From positions 62,001 through 126,000 of the forward strand of contig UQLI01000001.1 of NCBI GenBank assembly GCA_900541715.1: a DNA stretch of 64,000 bases. Reading direction: 5' to 3'. This DNA comes from an uncultured Collinsella sp. (GTDB lineage: Bacteria > Actinomycetota > Coriobacteriia > Coriobacteriales > Coriobacteriaceae). The stretch's first letter is position 1. Each line of letters starts with the position of its first letter. The notes beneath the pieces are model-generated. The model ran no database searches. It saw nothing but the letters and a program-made list of their open reading frames with translations, and was not told the DNA's origin. Shown here in pieces: positions 15,480 through 23,732 of the stretch. Made by a program: the position numbers and the translations under genes.

Positions 15480-16736
15480 ATGGCATTGCAATTTACAGAG
15501 CGCGAGTTCATTCCCGTGCTGCTTGGTGGCGACATCAACGCCTATTCGGTGGCGCGCGCCTTCTACGAGGAGTACCAGGTCAAGAGTCTGGTCTTTGGCA
15601 AGTATCAGACGGGTCCCGCGTACCGCAGCCAGATTATCGACTACACGCCCAACGTGGATATCGACACCATGCCCGTGATGCTCAAAACCGTCAACGGCAT
15701 TGCCCAAGCGCATGCCGACAAGACGATTGTCCTTGTGGGTTGTGGCGACAACTATGTCGCTCTCGTGGCTCAAGCCAAAGATGCTCATGAGCTGGCGGAT
15801 AACATCGTCGCTCCCTACGCGCCCTACAGCATGCTCGAGCAGTGCCAGAAGAAGGAGATCTTCTACGAGCTGTGCGAGAAGCATGGCGTGCCCTATCCGC
15901 ACACGTTTACCTTTACCAAGGCGATGCTTAATGCCCAGGGTGAGGCGCCTGCCGAAGTGCTCGACCAGATCGATTTTCCTTACCCGATGATTCTGAAGCC
16001 TTCTGACGGCATCATGTGGTGGCAGCATGAGTTCGAGGGCCAGAAGAAGGCCTATGAGATTGCCGACCGCGCCGAGCTGGAACAGGTCATTCGCGATTCG
16101 TATGCCAGCGGCTACACCGACGACCTGATCTTGCAGGATCGCGTGCCCGGCAACGACGAGTACATGCGCGTGCTCACCAGCTATTCCGACCGCAACGGCA
16201 AGGTGCGCATGATGTGCCTGGGCCATGTGCTGCTCGAGGAGCATCAGCCCCACGGTGTCGGCAACCATGCCTGTATCATTACCGAGCCCAACGACGAGCT
16301 CATGGGCGGCGTGCGCAAGTTGCTCGAGGACCTTCACTTTGTGGGCTATTCCAACTTTGACGTTAAGTACGACGAGCGCGACGGCTCGTTTAAGTTCTTC
16401 GATTTCAACACGCGCCAGGGCCGCAGCAACTACTACGTTACCAACAGCGGCTTTAACGTTGCCAAGTATGTGGTGGACGAGTATGTGTTCAACCGTCCGT
16501 TTGAGCCGGAGTTTGTGACGGCTCAGGACGAGGCCCTGTGGATGGTCGTCCCCATGGGCGTCGTCGACAAGTACGTCAAGGATCCCGAGCTGCGCGCTAA
16601 GGTGCATCGCCTGGACAAGGAAGGCAAGGGCGCCGACCCTTCGTTTATGAAGGGCGACTTTGTCTTTAACCGCTGGCTGCGCATGTGGCACACCAAGCTG
16701 CGCCACTTTAAGCTGTTCAAGACGTATTACAAGTAG
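15480..16736 (+). CDS. ATP-grasp ligase, probable D-aspartate ligase of peptidoglycan
   Basis: 418 residues of the ATP-grasp family containing the D-aspartate ligase Aslfm, which adds D-Asp to the side-chain amine of the stem-peptide diamino acid. An N-terminal Rossmann-like domain (VLLGGDINAYSVARAFYEEY) precedes the ATP-grasp core: FPYPMILKPSDGIMWW (Lys contacts ATP), ILQDRVPGND, and FFDFNTRQGRSNYY, which includes the metal-binding Asp/Asn pair. The basic C-terminus (LRMWHTKLRHFKLFKTYYK) may associate with membrane. No signal peptide. An aspartate racemase gene follows 84 bases downstream and would supply D-Asp, which is the main argument for the substrate. Confidence 0.75.
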   Translation: MALQFTEREFIPVLLGGDINAYSVARAFYEEYQVKSLVFGKYQTGPAYRSQIIDYTPNVDIDTMPVMLKTVNGIAQAHADKTIVLVGCGDNYVALVAQAKDAHELADNIVAPYAPYSMLEQCQKKEIFYELCEKHGVPYPHTFTFTKAMLNAQGEAPAEVLDQIDFPYPMILKPSDGIMWWQHEFEGQKKAYEIADRAELEQVIRDSYASGYTDDLILQDRVPGNDEYMRVLTSYSDRNGKVRMMCLGHVLLEEHQPHGVGNHACIITEPNDELMGGVRKLLEDLHFVGYSNFDVKYDERDGSFKFFDFNTRQGRSNYYVTNSGFNVAKYVVDEYVFNRPFEPEFVTAQDEALWMVVPMGVVDKYVKDPELRAKVHRLDKEGKGADPSFMKGDFVFNRWLRMWHTKLRHFKLFKTYYK

Positions 16737-16820
16737 ATGAGCGCGGCGCCCGTCCGGTTTGCATCGGGCGGGCGCGGGTATGATACGCGCAATTGCGCAA
16801 GCGTCATCAAGGAGGCGGCG

Positions 16821-17567
16821 ATGGAAAAGCTGGGAGTTATCGGCGGCATGGGCGCCGAGGCCACGTCGTATTACTACGACCAGGTGGTGCGTCATACGGC
16901 TGCTGCCTGCGATCAGGAACATATCGACATGGTGGTGCTCTCCAAGTCGACCATGCCCGACCGCACGTTGGCCATTAAGACCGGCGAGCATGCCAAGCTG
17001 CTGGCGACCATGAAAGAGTGTGCCCAGGCACTCGAGTCGCTGGGCTGTGCGCACATTGCCATTCCCTGCAACACGTCGCACTACTTCTACGACCAGATCC
17101 AGTCGTTTACGAAGGTGCCGATTATCCACATGCCGCGTGAGTCGGTGCGCTATGCTCTGGCCGGTGCGGTGATGGGGGAGTGCGAGTTCGACCCCAACCT
17201 GAGTATGCCGGCCGAGCCGGTGCACAAGATTGGCATCATGGGCACCGACGGAACCGTGGGCGCGGGTGTCTACGGCCGCGAATGTAAGGCTGCGGGTGTT
17301 GAGGTCGTCTATCCCAGCGAGAAACGTCAGAACGATGTGATGTCGCTTATCTACGATGATGTGAAGGCCGGACGTGAGCCCGATATGGATAAGTTCGACC
17401 GCGTGATGTGGGAGTTCGCCCGTAGCGGCTGCGACCGCGTCATTCTGGCCTGCACCGAGCTATCGGTGCTGCAAAAGTACCGAGAGATGCCCGAGATCAC
17501 CCTCGACGCCATGGATGTCCTGGTGCGCGAATCCATCATCCGCAGCGGCGTCCCCTACCGCCTCTAG
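16821..17567 (+). CDS. Aspartate/glutamate racemase family protein
   Basis: 248 residues. The PLP-independent racemase signature is present: KLGVIGGMGAEATSYYY near the start, the first catalytic Cys in IPCNTSHYF, and the second Cys in LACTELSVL. The spacing and the GGMGxxAT start match aspartate racemases better than MurI. The start at 16821 is fixed by AAGGAGGCGGCG. A possible -10 TATGAT (16779-16784) lies between it and the ligase gene. It probably makes D-Asp for the neighbouring ATP-grasp ligase and so for the peptidoglycan cross-bridge. Confidence 0.85.
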   Translation: MEKLGVIGGMGAEATSYYYDQVVRHTAAACDQEHIDMVVLSKSTMPDRTLAIKTGEHAKLLATMKECAQALESLGCAHIAIPCNTSHYFYDQIQSFTKVPIIHMPRESVRYALAGAVMGECEFDPNLSMPAEPVHKIGIMGTDGTVGAGVYGRECKAAGVEVVYPSEKRQNDVMSLIYDDVKAGREPDMDKFDRVMWEFARSGCDRVILACTELSVLQKYREMPEITLDAMDVLVRESIIRSGVPYRL

Positions 17568-17584
17568 CTTCCGACCCGCCAAAA

Positions 17585-17664
17585 AGGGACAGGTTTATTT
17601 TGGTAGGTTTTATCTGGTGAAACAGTAAAGGCCTCGGCTCGTTTGGTGCGAGCCGAGGCCTTTT
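17585..17664. terminator. GGGACAGG repeat followed by a bidirectional terminator
   Basis: GGGACAGGTTTATTTTGG (17585-17602) belongs to the GGGGACAGG repeat family. Just after it AAAGGCCTCGGCTCG (17628-17641) pairs with CGAGCCGAGGCCTTTT (17649-17664), serving the racemase gene and the converging ecfT. Confidence 0.8.
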
Positions 17665-17692
17665 GCGTTGGACGGTTGCTGTCGGTGGTGAA

Positions 17693-18439
17693 CTAGAACA
17701 GGAAGCCGATGGCGATGAGGGCGATGCTGACGATGAGCGCGGCGATGTCCAGGCCCTTGATGGGGTAGCGCTTGTACGAGCTGGCGCGCGTACGCAGATA
17801 GAAGCCGCGCTGTTCTGCCGCCAAGGCTGTGGCATCGGTCTTGCCCACGCTCGAGATGAGCAGCGGCACGCACAGTGGCAGCATGAGCTTAAGCTTCTTG
17901 ATGGGGTTCTTGGTGTCGTACTCGACGCCGCGTGCGGTCTGCGCCTCCATGATGGCGTTCATCTCCTGACCAAACACCGGCACAAAGCGCAGCGCCGTGG
18001 TAAAGGTGAAGGCATAGCGATACGGTACGTGCAGCACCTCGACGCAGGCGTTGGCAAGGTCGTTGAGCTTGGTCACCATGAGCATGAGGATGAGTGGTAG
18101 CGCCACACCCAGCAGGCGCAGGCAGGCCTTTGATCCTGTGATGAGGCCCGTGTCGGTGATAAAGCCCCACACCACGTTGCCATCGCGCATAAAGGCCAGC
18201 TGGAGCACCAGCATGATAAGCGCGAGCGGAATCAGCAACTTGAGCAGCGAGAACAGACGGTTGACGACGCCGGCATAGGCACCCAGCGCAAGGGTGAGTG
18301 CCAAAAAGCCTAGCAGCGCCACGTAGGAGTCGGACAAGAAGATGCCGACGATGATGGCGGCGGCGAGGCCCAGTTTGACGACGGGGTTCAGGTGATGCAG
18401 CAGCGTATCGCCCGGCATGTAGTCGATGACGTTAACCAC
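17693..18439 (-). CDS. ecfT: ECF transporter transmembrane component
   Basis: 248 residues. EcfT couples the ATPases to the substrate-binding S component. Several membrane helices (about residues 20-40, 40-60, 65-85, 105-125, 225-245) surround the cytoplasmic coupling region with the two Ala-Arg-Gly-type motifs, AQTARGVEY and AEQRGFYLR, that sit in the ATPase grooves. GTG start overlapping the end of the ATPase gene by 8 bases, with AAGGAG upstream. Operon order is S, A-A', T. Confidence 0.9.
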   Translation of the reverse strand: MVNVIDYMPGDTLLHHLNPVVKLGLAAAIIVGIFLSDSYVALLGFLALTLALGAYAGVVNRLFSLLKLLIPLALIMLVLQLAFMRDGNVVWGFITDTGLITGSKACLRLLGVALPLILMLMVTKLNDLANACVEVLHVPYRYAFTFTTALRFVPVFGQEMNAIMEAQTARGVEYDTKNPIKKLKLMLPLCVPLLISSVGKTDATALAAEQRGFYLRTRASSYKRYPIKGLDIAALIVSIALIAIGFLF

Positions 18440-20183
18440 GGTGGATCATCTCCTTGGTAATTCGAACGACATCGGTGACCTCGCTCACCTGCGCAAAAGC
18501 GGGCGAGACGGAAGATGCCAGACGGCGCGAGAGTTCAATAACCTGGGGAGGCTCCACGTAGGCACGCCGCATGAGATCGATGTTCGAGAATAGCTCGTGC
18601 GTGCGGCCGCGGTCGAGGATGCGACCGTCGGCCATTACCACAATGCGCTCGGCAAAATCCGAGACGACTTCCATATCGTGGCAGACCATGATGACGGCGC
18701 AACCGCGCTCGGCCATGGTGCGCACCGTTTCCATGACGGTCATGCACTCGCGGTAATCAAGGCCGCTCGTGGGCTCGTCGAGCACGACGATCTTGGGCTC
18801 AACCACTACGACGGAGGCAAGCGCCACCATTTGTCGCTGACCGCGCGAGAGCGAGAAGGGCGCCTCGTCGGCCGGCAAGCCAAAGCGGTCGATGACGAGC
18901 TGGGCGCGACGCAGAGCCTCGGCACGGTCGATGCCGGCAAGCTCCAGGCCAAAGGCGACCTCGTTGAGCACGGTGTCCTTGCAGATCTGGCGGTCGGGGT
19001 TTTGGAAGAGCGTTGCGACCTCGCGGGCGATACGGCTCGTGGGGACCGCGGCAGTATCCAGGCCCGTAACGCGCACGCTGCCCGAGGCGGGCTTAAGCAG
19101 GCCCGTGAGCAGCTTGGTGAGCGTGGTCTTGCCGGCACCGTTCTGGCCGACGATGCCCACGAGCTCGCCAGGATAGAGCGTCAGGCTAAGGTCGTGTACG
19201 GCGGCGCCGCCATTGGGATAGGCAAACTCAACATGGTCGAAGGTGAGCACGGGTTCGGCGTCCTTGGCATGAGGACGCAACGACGGTGCATGCGGGGAAC
19301 CGGTGGGCGCCTGGGCTTCGATGGCTGCGTGTGCGGGGTCGACGATGCCCGAAATCAGGCGTTCGGCCTCATCGACATCCAAGCAAGGGGTACCGCTTAC
19401 CAGACCATCGGCCTCGAGGCTATTGAAGATACGCGTGACGCGAGGGCAGTCGACGCCGATGGCACGGAGCTCGTCGGTATGTGCGAAGACCTCGTGTGGC
19501 TCGCCCTGCAGCGCGATTTCGCCATGGTTGAGCACGAGCACGCGGTTGCAGTACTCCGAGAGCAGGGCGACCTTTTGCTCAACGACGACGATGGTGATTC
19601 CAAGTGCGCGGTTTGCCTCACGCAGCGTCTCGAAGACCAACGTGGAGCTGGCGGGGTCGAGTGCCGCGGTGGGCTCGTCGAGAACCAAGACGCGCGGGCG
19701 CATGGCGAGGATGGCGGCGATGGCTACCTTTTGCTTCTGTCCGCCCGAGAGGGTTGCGATCTCGCGGTCGCGCAGGTCGCTGATGCCGACGGTCTCGAGC
19801 GTTTCGCTCACGCGCTGCTCGATCTGGTCGTGGGGAACGCCAAAGTTCTCGAGGCCAAAGAGCATCTCGTCCTCGACGACCGAAGCGACCATCTGCGTGT
19901 CGATATCCTGCAGCACACTGCCGACGATTTGCGACACGTCGGTGAGCGAGACTTCGCAGGTGTCGTGGCCGTCGACCATGACGGACCCAAAGAACGTGCC
20001 GGTGTAGTGGTGGGGCACGGCGCCCGACAGACAGGCGGCAAGCGTGGACTTGCCGGCGCCCGAGGGCCCGATGATGCCGATGAAATCTCCCTTGTTCACG
20101 CTGAGCGAGATGTGGCTGAGCGCCTGCTCGGTCTGCGTGCCATAGGAGAACGAGACATCGTCGACGTTGATGATCGTTTCCAT
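18432..20183 (-). CDS. ecfA: ECF transporter ATPase, two ABC domains fused
   Basis: 583 residues, two complete ABC cassettes in one chain, in place of separate EcfA1 and EcfA2. Domain 1 (about 1-255): Walker A GPSGAGKST, signature LSGGQKQKV, Walker B RVLVLDEPTAALD. Domain 2 (about 320-560): Walker A GQNGAGKTT, signature FSLSRGQRQMV, Walker B KIVVLDEPTSGLD, H-loop VCHDME. It powers the ECF importer by ATP hydrolysis at the inner membrane face. The start follows GAAAGGTATCC. A roughly 60-residue linker joins the domains. Confidence 0.93.
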   Translation of the reverse strand: METIINVDDVSFSYGTQTEQALSHISLSVNKGDFIGIIGPSGAGKSTLAACLSGAVPHHYTGTFFGSVMVDGHDTCEVSLTDVSQIVGSVLQDIDTQMVASVVEDEMLFGLENFGVPHDQIEQRVSETLETVGISDLRDREIATLSGGQKQKVAIAAILAMRPRVLVLDEPTAALDPASSTLVFETLREANRALGITIVVVEQKVALLSEYCNRVLVLNHGEIALQGEPHEVFAHTDELRAIGVDCPRVTRIFNSLEADGLVSGTPCLDVDEAERLISGIVDPAHAAIEAQAPTGSPHAPSLRPHAKDAEPVLTFDHVEFAYPNGGAAVHDLSLTLYPGELVGIVGQNGAGKTTLTKLLTGLLKPASGSVRVTGLDTAAVPTSRIAREVATLFQNPDRQICKDTVLNEVAFGLELAGIDRAEALRRAQLVIDRFGLPADEAPFSLSRGQRQMVALASVVVVEPKIVVLDEPTSGLDYRECMTVMETVRTMAERGCAVIMVCHDMEVVSDFAERIVVMADGRILDRGRTHELFSNIDLMRRAYVEPPQVIELSRRLASSVSPAFAQVSEVTDVVRITKEMIHRG

Positions 20184-20204
20184 GGATACCTTTCATAGTC
20201 ATTG

Positions 20205-20274
20205 GGGACGTTCTTAAATGACCAGTTGTTTAAGACCGTCCCAAAAAAGCTCGTTGTTTGGGACGGTCTTTGGT
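20205..20274. repeat. Nested inverted repeats between ecfA and the S gene
   Basis: AAGACCGTCCCAAA pairs perfectly with TTTGGGACGGTCTT (14 bp, 20230-20270), while GGGGACGTTCTTA upstream can pair imperfectly with the first arm. So there are two competing hairpins. They could reduce transcription from the S gene into ecfA. Loosely similar to the GGGGACAGG family. Confidence 0.5.
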
Positions 20275-20289
20275 GGTGAAGCACGGAGA

Positions 20290-20391
20290 CGGCTTTACGA
20301 GGGGCCCCAGGTTGGCGCGAAAGAGGAGCGAAGCGTACTTGGGTACGCGAGCGTCGAATGAACGCCAAGATGGGGTGGCTCGTAAAGCCGA
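20290..20391 (-). repeat. Large stem-loop repeat, family 1, copy D (3' of the S gene)
   Basis: Starts six bases after the S-component stop. Outer stem GGCTTTACGAG/CTCGTAAAGCC, middle stem TTGGCG/CGCCAA in place of TGACGT/ACGTCA, and terminal hairpin GCGTAC/GTACGC almost as in copy B. The loop blocks TTCATTCGACG and CTCCTCTTTC match the other copies. Confidence 0.7.
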
Positions 20392-20396
20392 GCGGG

Positions 20397-20969
20397 TTAG
20401 TTGAGCCTAAGGGCCTTCTGGATGGGCAAGTAGAGGGCACCGACCAGAATGGCGTTAAAGACGGCGGTCATGGCGACCACGGGCAGCATAGCGGCAGCGA
20501 GCTCGCCCACCACGCCGAGCATAGCCATCTTGATAACCATGAAGATAACGCCCGAGACAAAGGTGGTCACGAAGGTTGCGACGATGGCGATGGCAGGCTT
20601 AACCTGCCCGTTCTTGCCAGCGGCGTTGACGATGGCGGCCATGAGCATAGCGGCGATGCCCTCGGCGGCAAAATCGACGAACGGCGAGGTGGTGGTGATC
20701 TGGATCACGGCGGCCGAGATGAGGCCGATGACGAGCGCCTGGCCAATATTGGGGCGAACGACCAGGATAGTGAGGCAGAAGGCCGAGATGATGAACTCGG
20801 GGCTGATCATGCCGCCCGAGATGCCCGAGATGGCCTTGCCAACAGTGAAGTTGAGGATGAAGCCGGCGGCAAGCAGGATGGCGAGCAGGACAAGGGCGCG
20901 GACATCGAGCTTGCCGCGGTCGGCGGTCTGGACGGTACGGGGCTGGGTGGCGGTGGTGTTCTGGGACAT
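20397..20969 (-). CDS. ECF transporter S component, probable tryptophan-specific (TrpP-like)
   Basis: 190 residues from the ATG at 20969 (AAAGGA upstream); longer starts run into the attenuator. After a 20-residue polar N-terminus come about five or six membrane helices (first LVLLAILLAAGFILNF, last FNAILVGALYLPIQ) with the conserved short ITTTSPFVDFAAEG stretch between helices, recalling the TTTFP segment of TrpP. The gene lies behind a leader peptide with three Trp codons and a terminator, which points to tryptophan as substrate. It is first in the operon with the ecfA and ecfT subunits. Specificity is inferred from regulation. Confidence 0.8.
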   Translation of the reverse strand: MSQNTTATQPRTVQTADRGKLDVRALVLLAILLAAGFILNFTVGKAISGISGGMISPEFIISAFCLTILVVRPNIGQALVIGLISAAVIQITTTSPFVDFAAEGIAAMLMAAIVNAAGKNGQVKPAIAIVATFVTTFVSGVIFMVIKMAMLGVVGELAAAMLPVVAMTAVFNAILVGALYLPIQKALRLN

Positions 20970-21044
20970 GGTGAAAATCCTTTCGGAAGGGGGTGTAAGA
21001 GAAAAGCGGAGGCGCGTGATGCGAATGCGATCGGGCTCGAGATA

Positions 21045-21078
21045 GAAAAAGGCCCCCGGTCGAAACCGGAGGCCTTCC
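21045..21078 (-). terminator. Attenuator terminator of the Trp leader
   Basis: On the minus strand GGCCTCCGGT-TTCG-ACCGGGGGCC followed by TTTTTC, between the leader peptide and the S gene. Upstream TCACGCCT can pair with AGGTGA, a possible alternative fold. ATTCGCATCACGC after the terminator is a perfect 13-base complement of GCGTGATGCGAAT beside the Trp codons, so a helix could enclose the terminator. Confidence 0.75.
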
Positions 21079-21112
21079 AATCACCTAGAGCGCAAAAACA
21101 GGCGTGAGGGAC

Positions 21113-21181
21113 TCACCGTCGACCGATCGTATTCGCATCACGCCACCACCAGTTGTTGAGAGACTTCATCGTGTTCTTCAT
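21113..21181 (-). CDS. Tryptophan attenuation leader peptide
   Basis: A 22-residue peptide (MKNTMKSLNN, then WWW at residues 11-13, then RDANTIGRR), far too Trp-rich to be chance. It has an excellent ribosome site, AAAGGAGCCACCGAT, before the ATG at 21181. GGCGTGA overlapping the third Trp codon pairs with TCACGCC just after the stop, so a ribosome stalled on the Trp codons would change folding ahead of the terminator at 21045-21078. This is classic trp-type attenuation, here governing the ECF transporter genes. Confidence 0.85.
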   Translation of the reverse strand: MKNTMKSLNNWWWRDANTIGRR

Positions 21182-21239
21182 ATCGGTGGCTCCTTTCGTG
21201 ATGCCGTGGCGCAGTAGCACCTGATTGCTGTTGCGCTGC

Positions 21240-21245
21240 ACTATA
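21240..21245 (-). promoter_or_regulatory. Extended -10 promoter of the Trp leader/ECF operon
   Basis: Minus strand TGCTATAGT, an extended -10 element (TGnTATAGT) about 58 bases before the leader peptide start. No good -35. Confidence 0.5.
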
Positions 21246-21359
21246 GCACAGCAAAGTGTTTGCGGGGAAATCTTTTTTGAAAAGATTTCAGCGGTGTTTC
21301 CCACTGGTCAAAAAGGCAGGCGGGACGAACCGTGCCATCCCGCCCGCACCAGTGAGGGA

Positions 21360-23324
21360 TTACTCCTTGTTGCGGCGATAGAGGATATAACCGCCTGCGG
21401 AGATGACGGCAACGCCAGCGATGGCGAATGCGGCCACCATGCGGCCATCAAAACGATCGCCAGTGGTGGGCAGGCCGCCCTTGGTGTTCGTCTTGTTGGT
21501 GGTTACCGTGGTCGTGGTGTTGTCCGACTTGCCAGGCTTCTCAGGCTTGACAGCGGGCTGCTCGGGCTTAGTGGGCTGCTCAGGCTGCTCGGGGGTGCTG
21601 GGCTGTTCGGGCTTACCGGGCTGCTCGGGAGTGCCGGGCTGATCCGGGGTGACCGGGTCGGTGGCAAGGGCGTCCTTGGCGTAGGTGATGGACTCCTTGA
21701 GGCCCTTGGTCTCGGTGTTCAGGTCGCTCGGGGTGAAGCGCTCGTCAAAGTTTCCGGCCTTCTGATAAGCGCGCATCTCCTGGAGCAGGGCCTTGCACTT
21801 CTTGTAGGTGTTCTCGGTGGCAGCCTTGCCTGCCTTGTTGGCCAGAGCGGTGCGACCCTCGGTGGTCGTCTCGGCCAGCATAGCGGCGTCAACTTCCTTG
21901 TTCTGCTCGATGAGCTCGTTCTGGAGCGCGTCGAGGTAGGTGCGGACACTGGTACCAAGGGTGTCAGGGTTCTCAAAGCAGAGCGAGCTGATGTCCATGA
22001 GGACGTAGTTAATGGAGTTCTCGGGCTCCTCGTTGTACACGACGTCTTTCGCATTGCAGTGGTCGAAGGAGACGGTCTGATCGCTGAAGTAGGGGCTAAC
22101 TTCAGTTATCAGAGCGGAGTACAGCGGGATGGCGACAGAGTACGCGGCACGGGAGAGCATTTCCCACTGGATGGTAGCGACTTCGGGATCATACCCGCGA
22201 CGAATCTGGAAGAGATTGATCTCGGTGTTGCGCTCGCTGCCGATGCAATAAACGCCATCAGTGTTCGCGTTGAGACCAGGGACGTTCTCTCCGCGGTTGC
22301 CGAAGGCACGAATCAGCTCAAAGGTGCTCCAACCAGACTTGCCAGGCTTGAAGAACAGAGGCTGGATTTCGCTGACCATAGCTCCCTTTTGGACGGGTTT
22401 TCCATCCTTATCGGTGATAGTTTTAATTTCGTAATCCGTGCCTTCGGTCAGCTGACTAGCAAAATAATGGCGGCCTTGCACATAGCGGGACCATTGGTTA
22501 ACGCCAGAATCGGCGAGGCTTTCGCCATACGTTTGGGCGACATCGAATTTACCGTCAGCGGAGTATTTGGCGAAACCCTTCTCCACGGGCATGGACTCGA
22601 TGTCCTTGGAGTGCAGGCAGTTCTCAGTATCGTTCAGGTCGACATCGTAGTTGAGGCTGCCGATGTTGGGGTTGAGTGAGGCGACGTCGTCGGCCAGCTT
22701 CATGGCAATCCATTGATGGGCAGAAAGCGTGGCGAACAGCCAGGTCTCGTTGTTGTCGGCGATAATGATCTGGTCGTTAGTGCAAGTGCCCTGCTCGTCG
22801 ATCAGGCTGCCGAGGAGCTCGACGCCCTCGCGGGCATTGGCGCTCTGGCCCAGGATGACGCTGCCGTAGCTGTACTCGCCGATGCCGGTAGCCTCATCGA
22901 TTGGGTCTGCTGCTTTGGCATCCTCGTTATAGGAGGTGCTCAGCGTAGCGGAGCAAGAGACACCCTTCTCGTTGATACCGGCTTCGGAGTAGGCGTCGGT
23001 GTGGCCCTCCCAAGTGGAGGGATGGTCACGTACGTAGCTGTAGCGATATGTAGGCTTATTCGAAGTGTATTCGAAAGCAGACTCATTCGAGCTGTACGTA
23101 AAGCCGGCTTCGTGGGCGGGTTCGATGCCATAGTGCTTGAGATAGCGCTTGCCAAAGTCCTCGGCACGGCCATAGTACGTGTTGCCGTCGGCCGTTAGAT
23201 CTTTGCCCATGTACATCTGCGTGCAGGCGAGCGCAGAGGTCGGCATGGACATGATGGTTGCAGCTCCAAAGGCGAGGCCTATGCCCAGCTTTTTGAGCGC
23301 GTTGACGGGGTGAGTTTTCCTCAT
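21360..23324 (-). CDS. Wall-anchored C69 family peptidase (dipeptidase A type)
   Basis: 654 residues. The signal peptide ends ALA just before Cys34 (ALACTQMYMG); in Ntn-hydrolases of the C69/PepD group this Cys becomes the N-terminal nucleophile after processing. Catalytic domain about 34-500, with DGNTYYGRAEDF near its start. A roughly 50-residue Pro/Glu/Gln/Thr-rich repeat region follows (PGTPEQPGKPEQPSTPEQPE, then more). The C-terminus is a sortase signal: LPTTGD (618-623), a hydrophobic helix and RRNKE. Substrate is probably extracellular peptides with release of dipeptides. Start at 23324 with GGGAGGG upstream. Surface display of this normally cytoplasmic family is notable. Confidence 0.88.
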   Translation of the reverse strand: MRKTHPVNALKKLGIGLAFGAATIMSMPTSALACTQMYMGKDLTADGNTYYGRAEDFGKRYLKHYGIEPAHEAGFTYSSNESAFEYTSNKPTYRYSYVRDHPSTWEGHTDAYSEAGINEKGVSCSATLSTSYNEDAKAADPIDEATGIGEYSYGSVILGQSANAREGVELLGSLIDEQGTCTNDQIIIADNNETWLFATLSAHQWIAMKLADDVASLNPNIGSLNYDVDLNDTENCLHSKDIESMPVEKGFAKYSADGKFDVAQTYGESLADSGVNQWSRYVQGRHYFASQLTEGTDYEIKTITDKDGKPVQKGAMVSEIQPLFFKPGKSGWSTFELIRAFGNRGENVPGLNANTDGVYCIGSERNTEINLFQIRRGYDPEVATIQWEMLSRAAYSVAIPLYSALITEVSPYFSDQTVSFDHCNAKDVVYNEEPENSINYVLMDISSLCFENPDTLGTSVRTYLDALQNELIEQNKEVDAAMLAETTTEGRTALANKAGKAATENTYKKCKALLQEMRAYQKAGNFDERFTPSDLNTETKGLKESITYAKDALATDPVTPDQPGTPEQPGKPEQPSTPEQPEQPTKPEQPAVKPEKPGKSDNTTTTVTTNKTNTKGGLPTTGDRFDGRMVAAFAIAGVAVISAGGYILYRRNKE

Positions 23325-23342
23325 AATCCCTCCCAGCGTGCG

Positions 23343-23367
23343 AAAGCCCTCTGTCGCCAGAGGGCTT
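23343..23367 (-). promoter_or_regulatory. Leader hairpin before the C69 peptidase gene
   Basis: GCCCTCTG-GCGA-CAGAGGGC followed by TTTCGC on the minus strand, about 18 bases before the start. It could be an attenuator. The rest of 23370-23550 is AT-rich with no gene; it probably holds the promoter. Confidence 0.4.
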
Positions 23368-23552
23368 CAGCCAATAAAGACACTCCCTTAGCGTAACGAA
23401 TCGGAAACAATATTCATCTATGAAAAATCCTTACTCGATAAGCGTAATGAAATATACGATGAGCGGTTAATTATACTCAGTCTGTAGCTTTAGCCAAATA
23501 AAGACGCCCTGCAATTACTGTATCTGGATAAAGCGTCTGGAAATACCGAAAT

Positions 23553-23594
23553 GAAAAATCCCCCGCTGTTTGGCAAATGCATAAACAGCAGGGG
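23553..23594 (-). terminator. Terminator after the lipid kinase operon
   Basis: Minus strand CCCCTGCTGTTT pairs with AAACAGCGGGGG, followed by ATTTTTC. Confidence 0.8.
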
Positions 23595-23630
23595 AGACGA
23601 TAATTGGATGAATATCATACCAATGTGGAA

Positions 23631-23723
23631 TTACTTCTTCCGGCGGTGGATCACGTTGATCGCATAGCCGACGAGCATGGCCAAAACGATGATGATAAAG
23701 CCGATCAGGGGATTGTCGTTCAT
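23631..23723 (-). CDS. 30-residue single-span membrane protein
   Basis: A very short gene with a textbook ribosome site (AGGAGGACCCC before the ATG at 23723), nine bases after the lipid kinase stop and just before a terminator. The product is MNDNPLIG, then a hydrophobic helix (FIIIVLAMLVGYAI), then NVIHRRKK. Topology would be outside-to-inside with a basic cytoplasmic tail. Its position makes co-translation with the kinase nearly certain if it is real. Not recognised. Confidence 0.65.
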   Translation of the reverse strand: MNDNPLIGFIIIVLAMLVGYAINVIHRRKK

Positions 23724-23732
23724 GGGGTCCTC

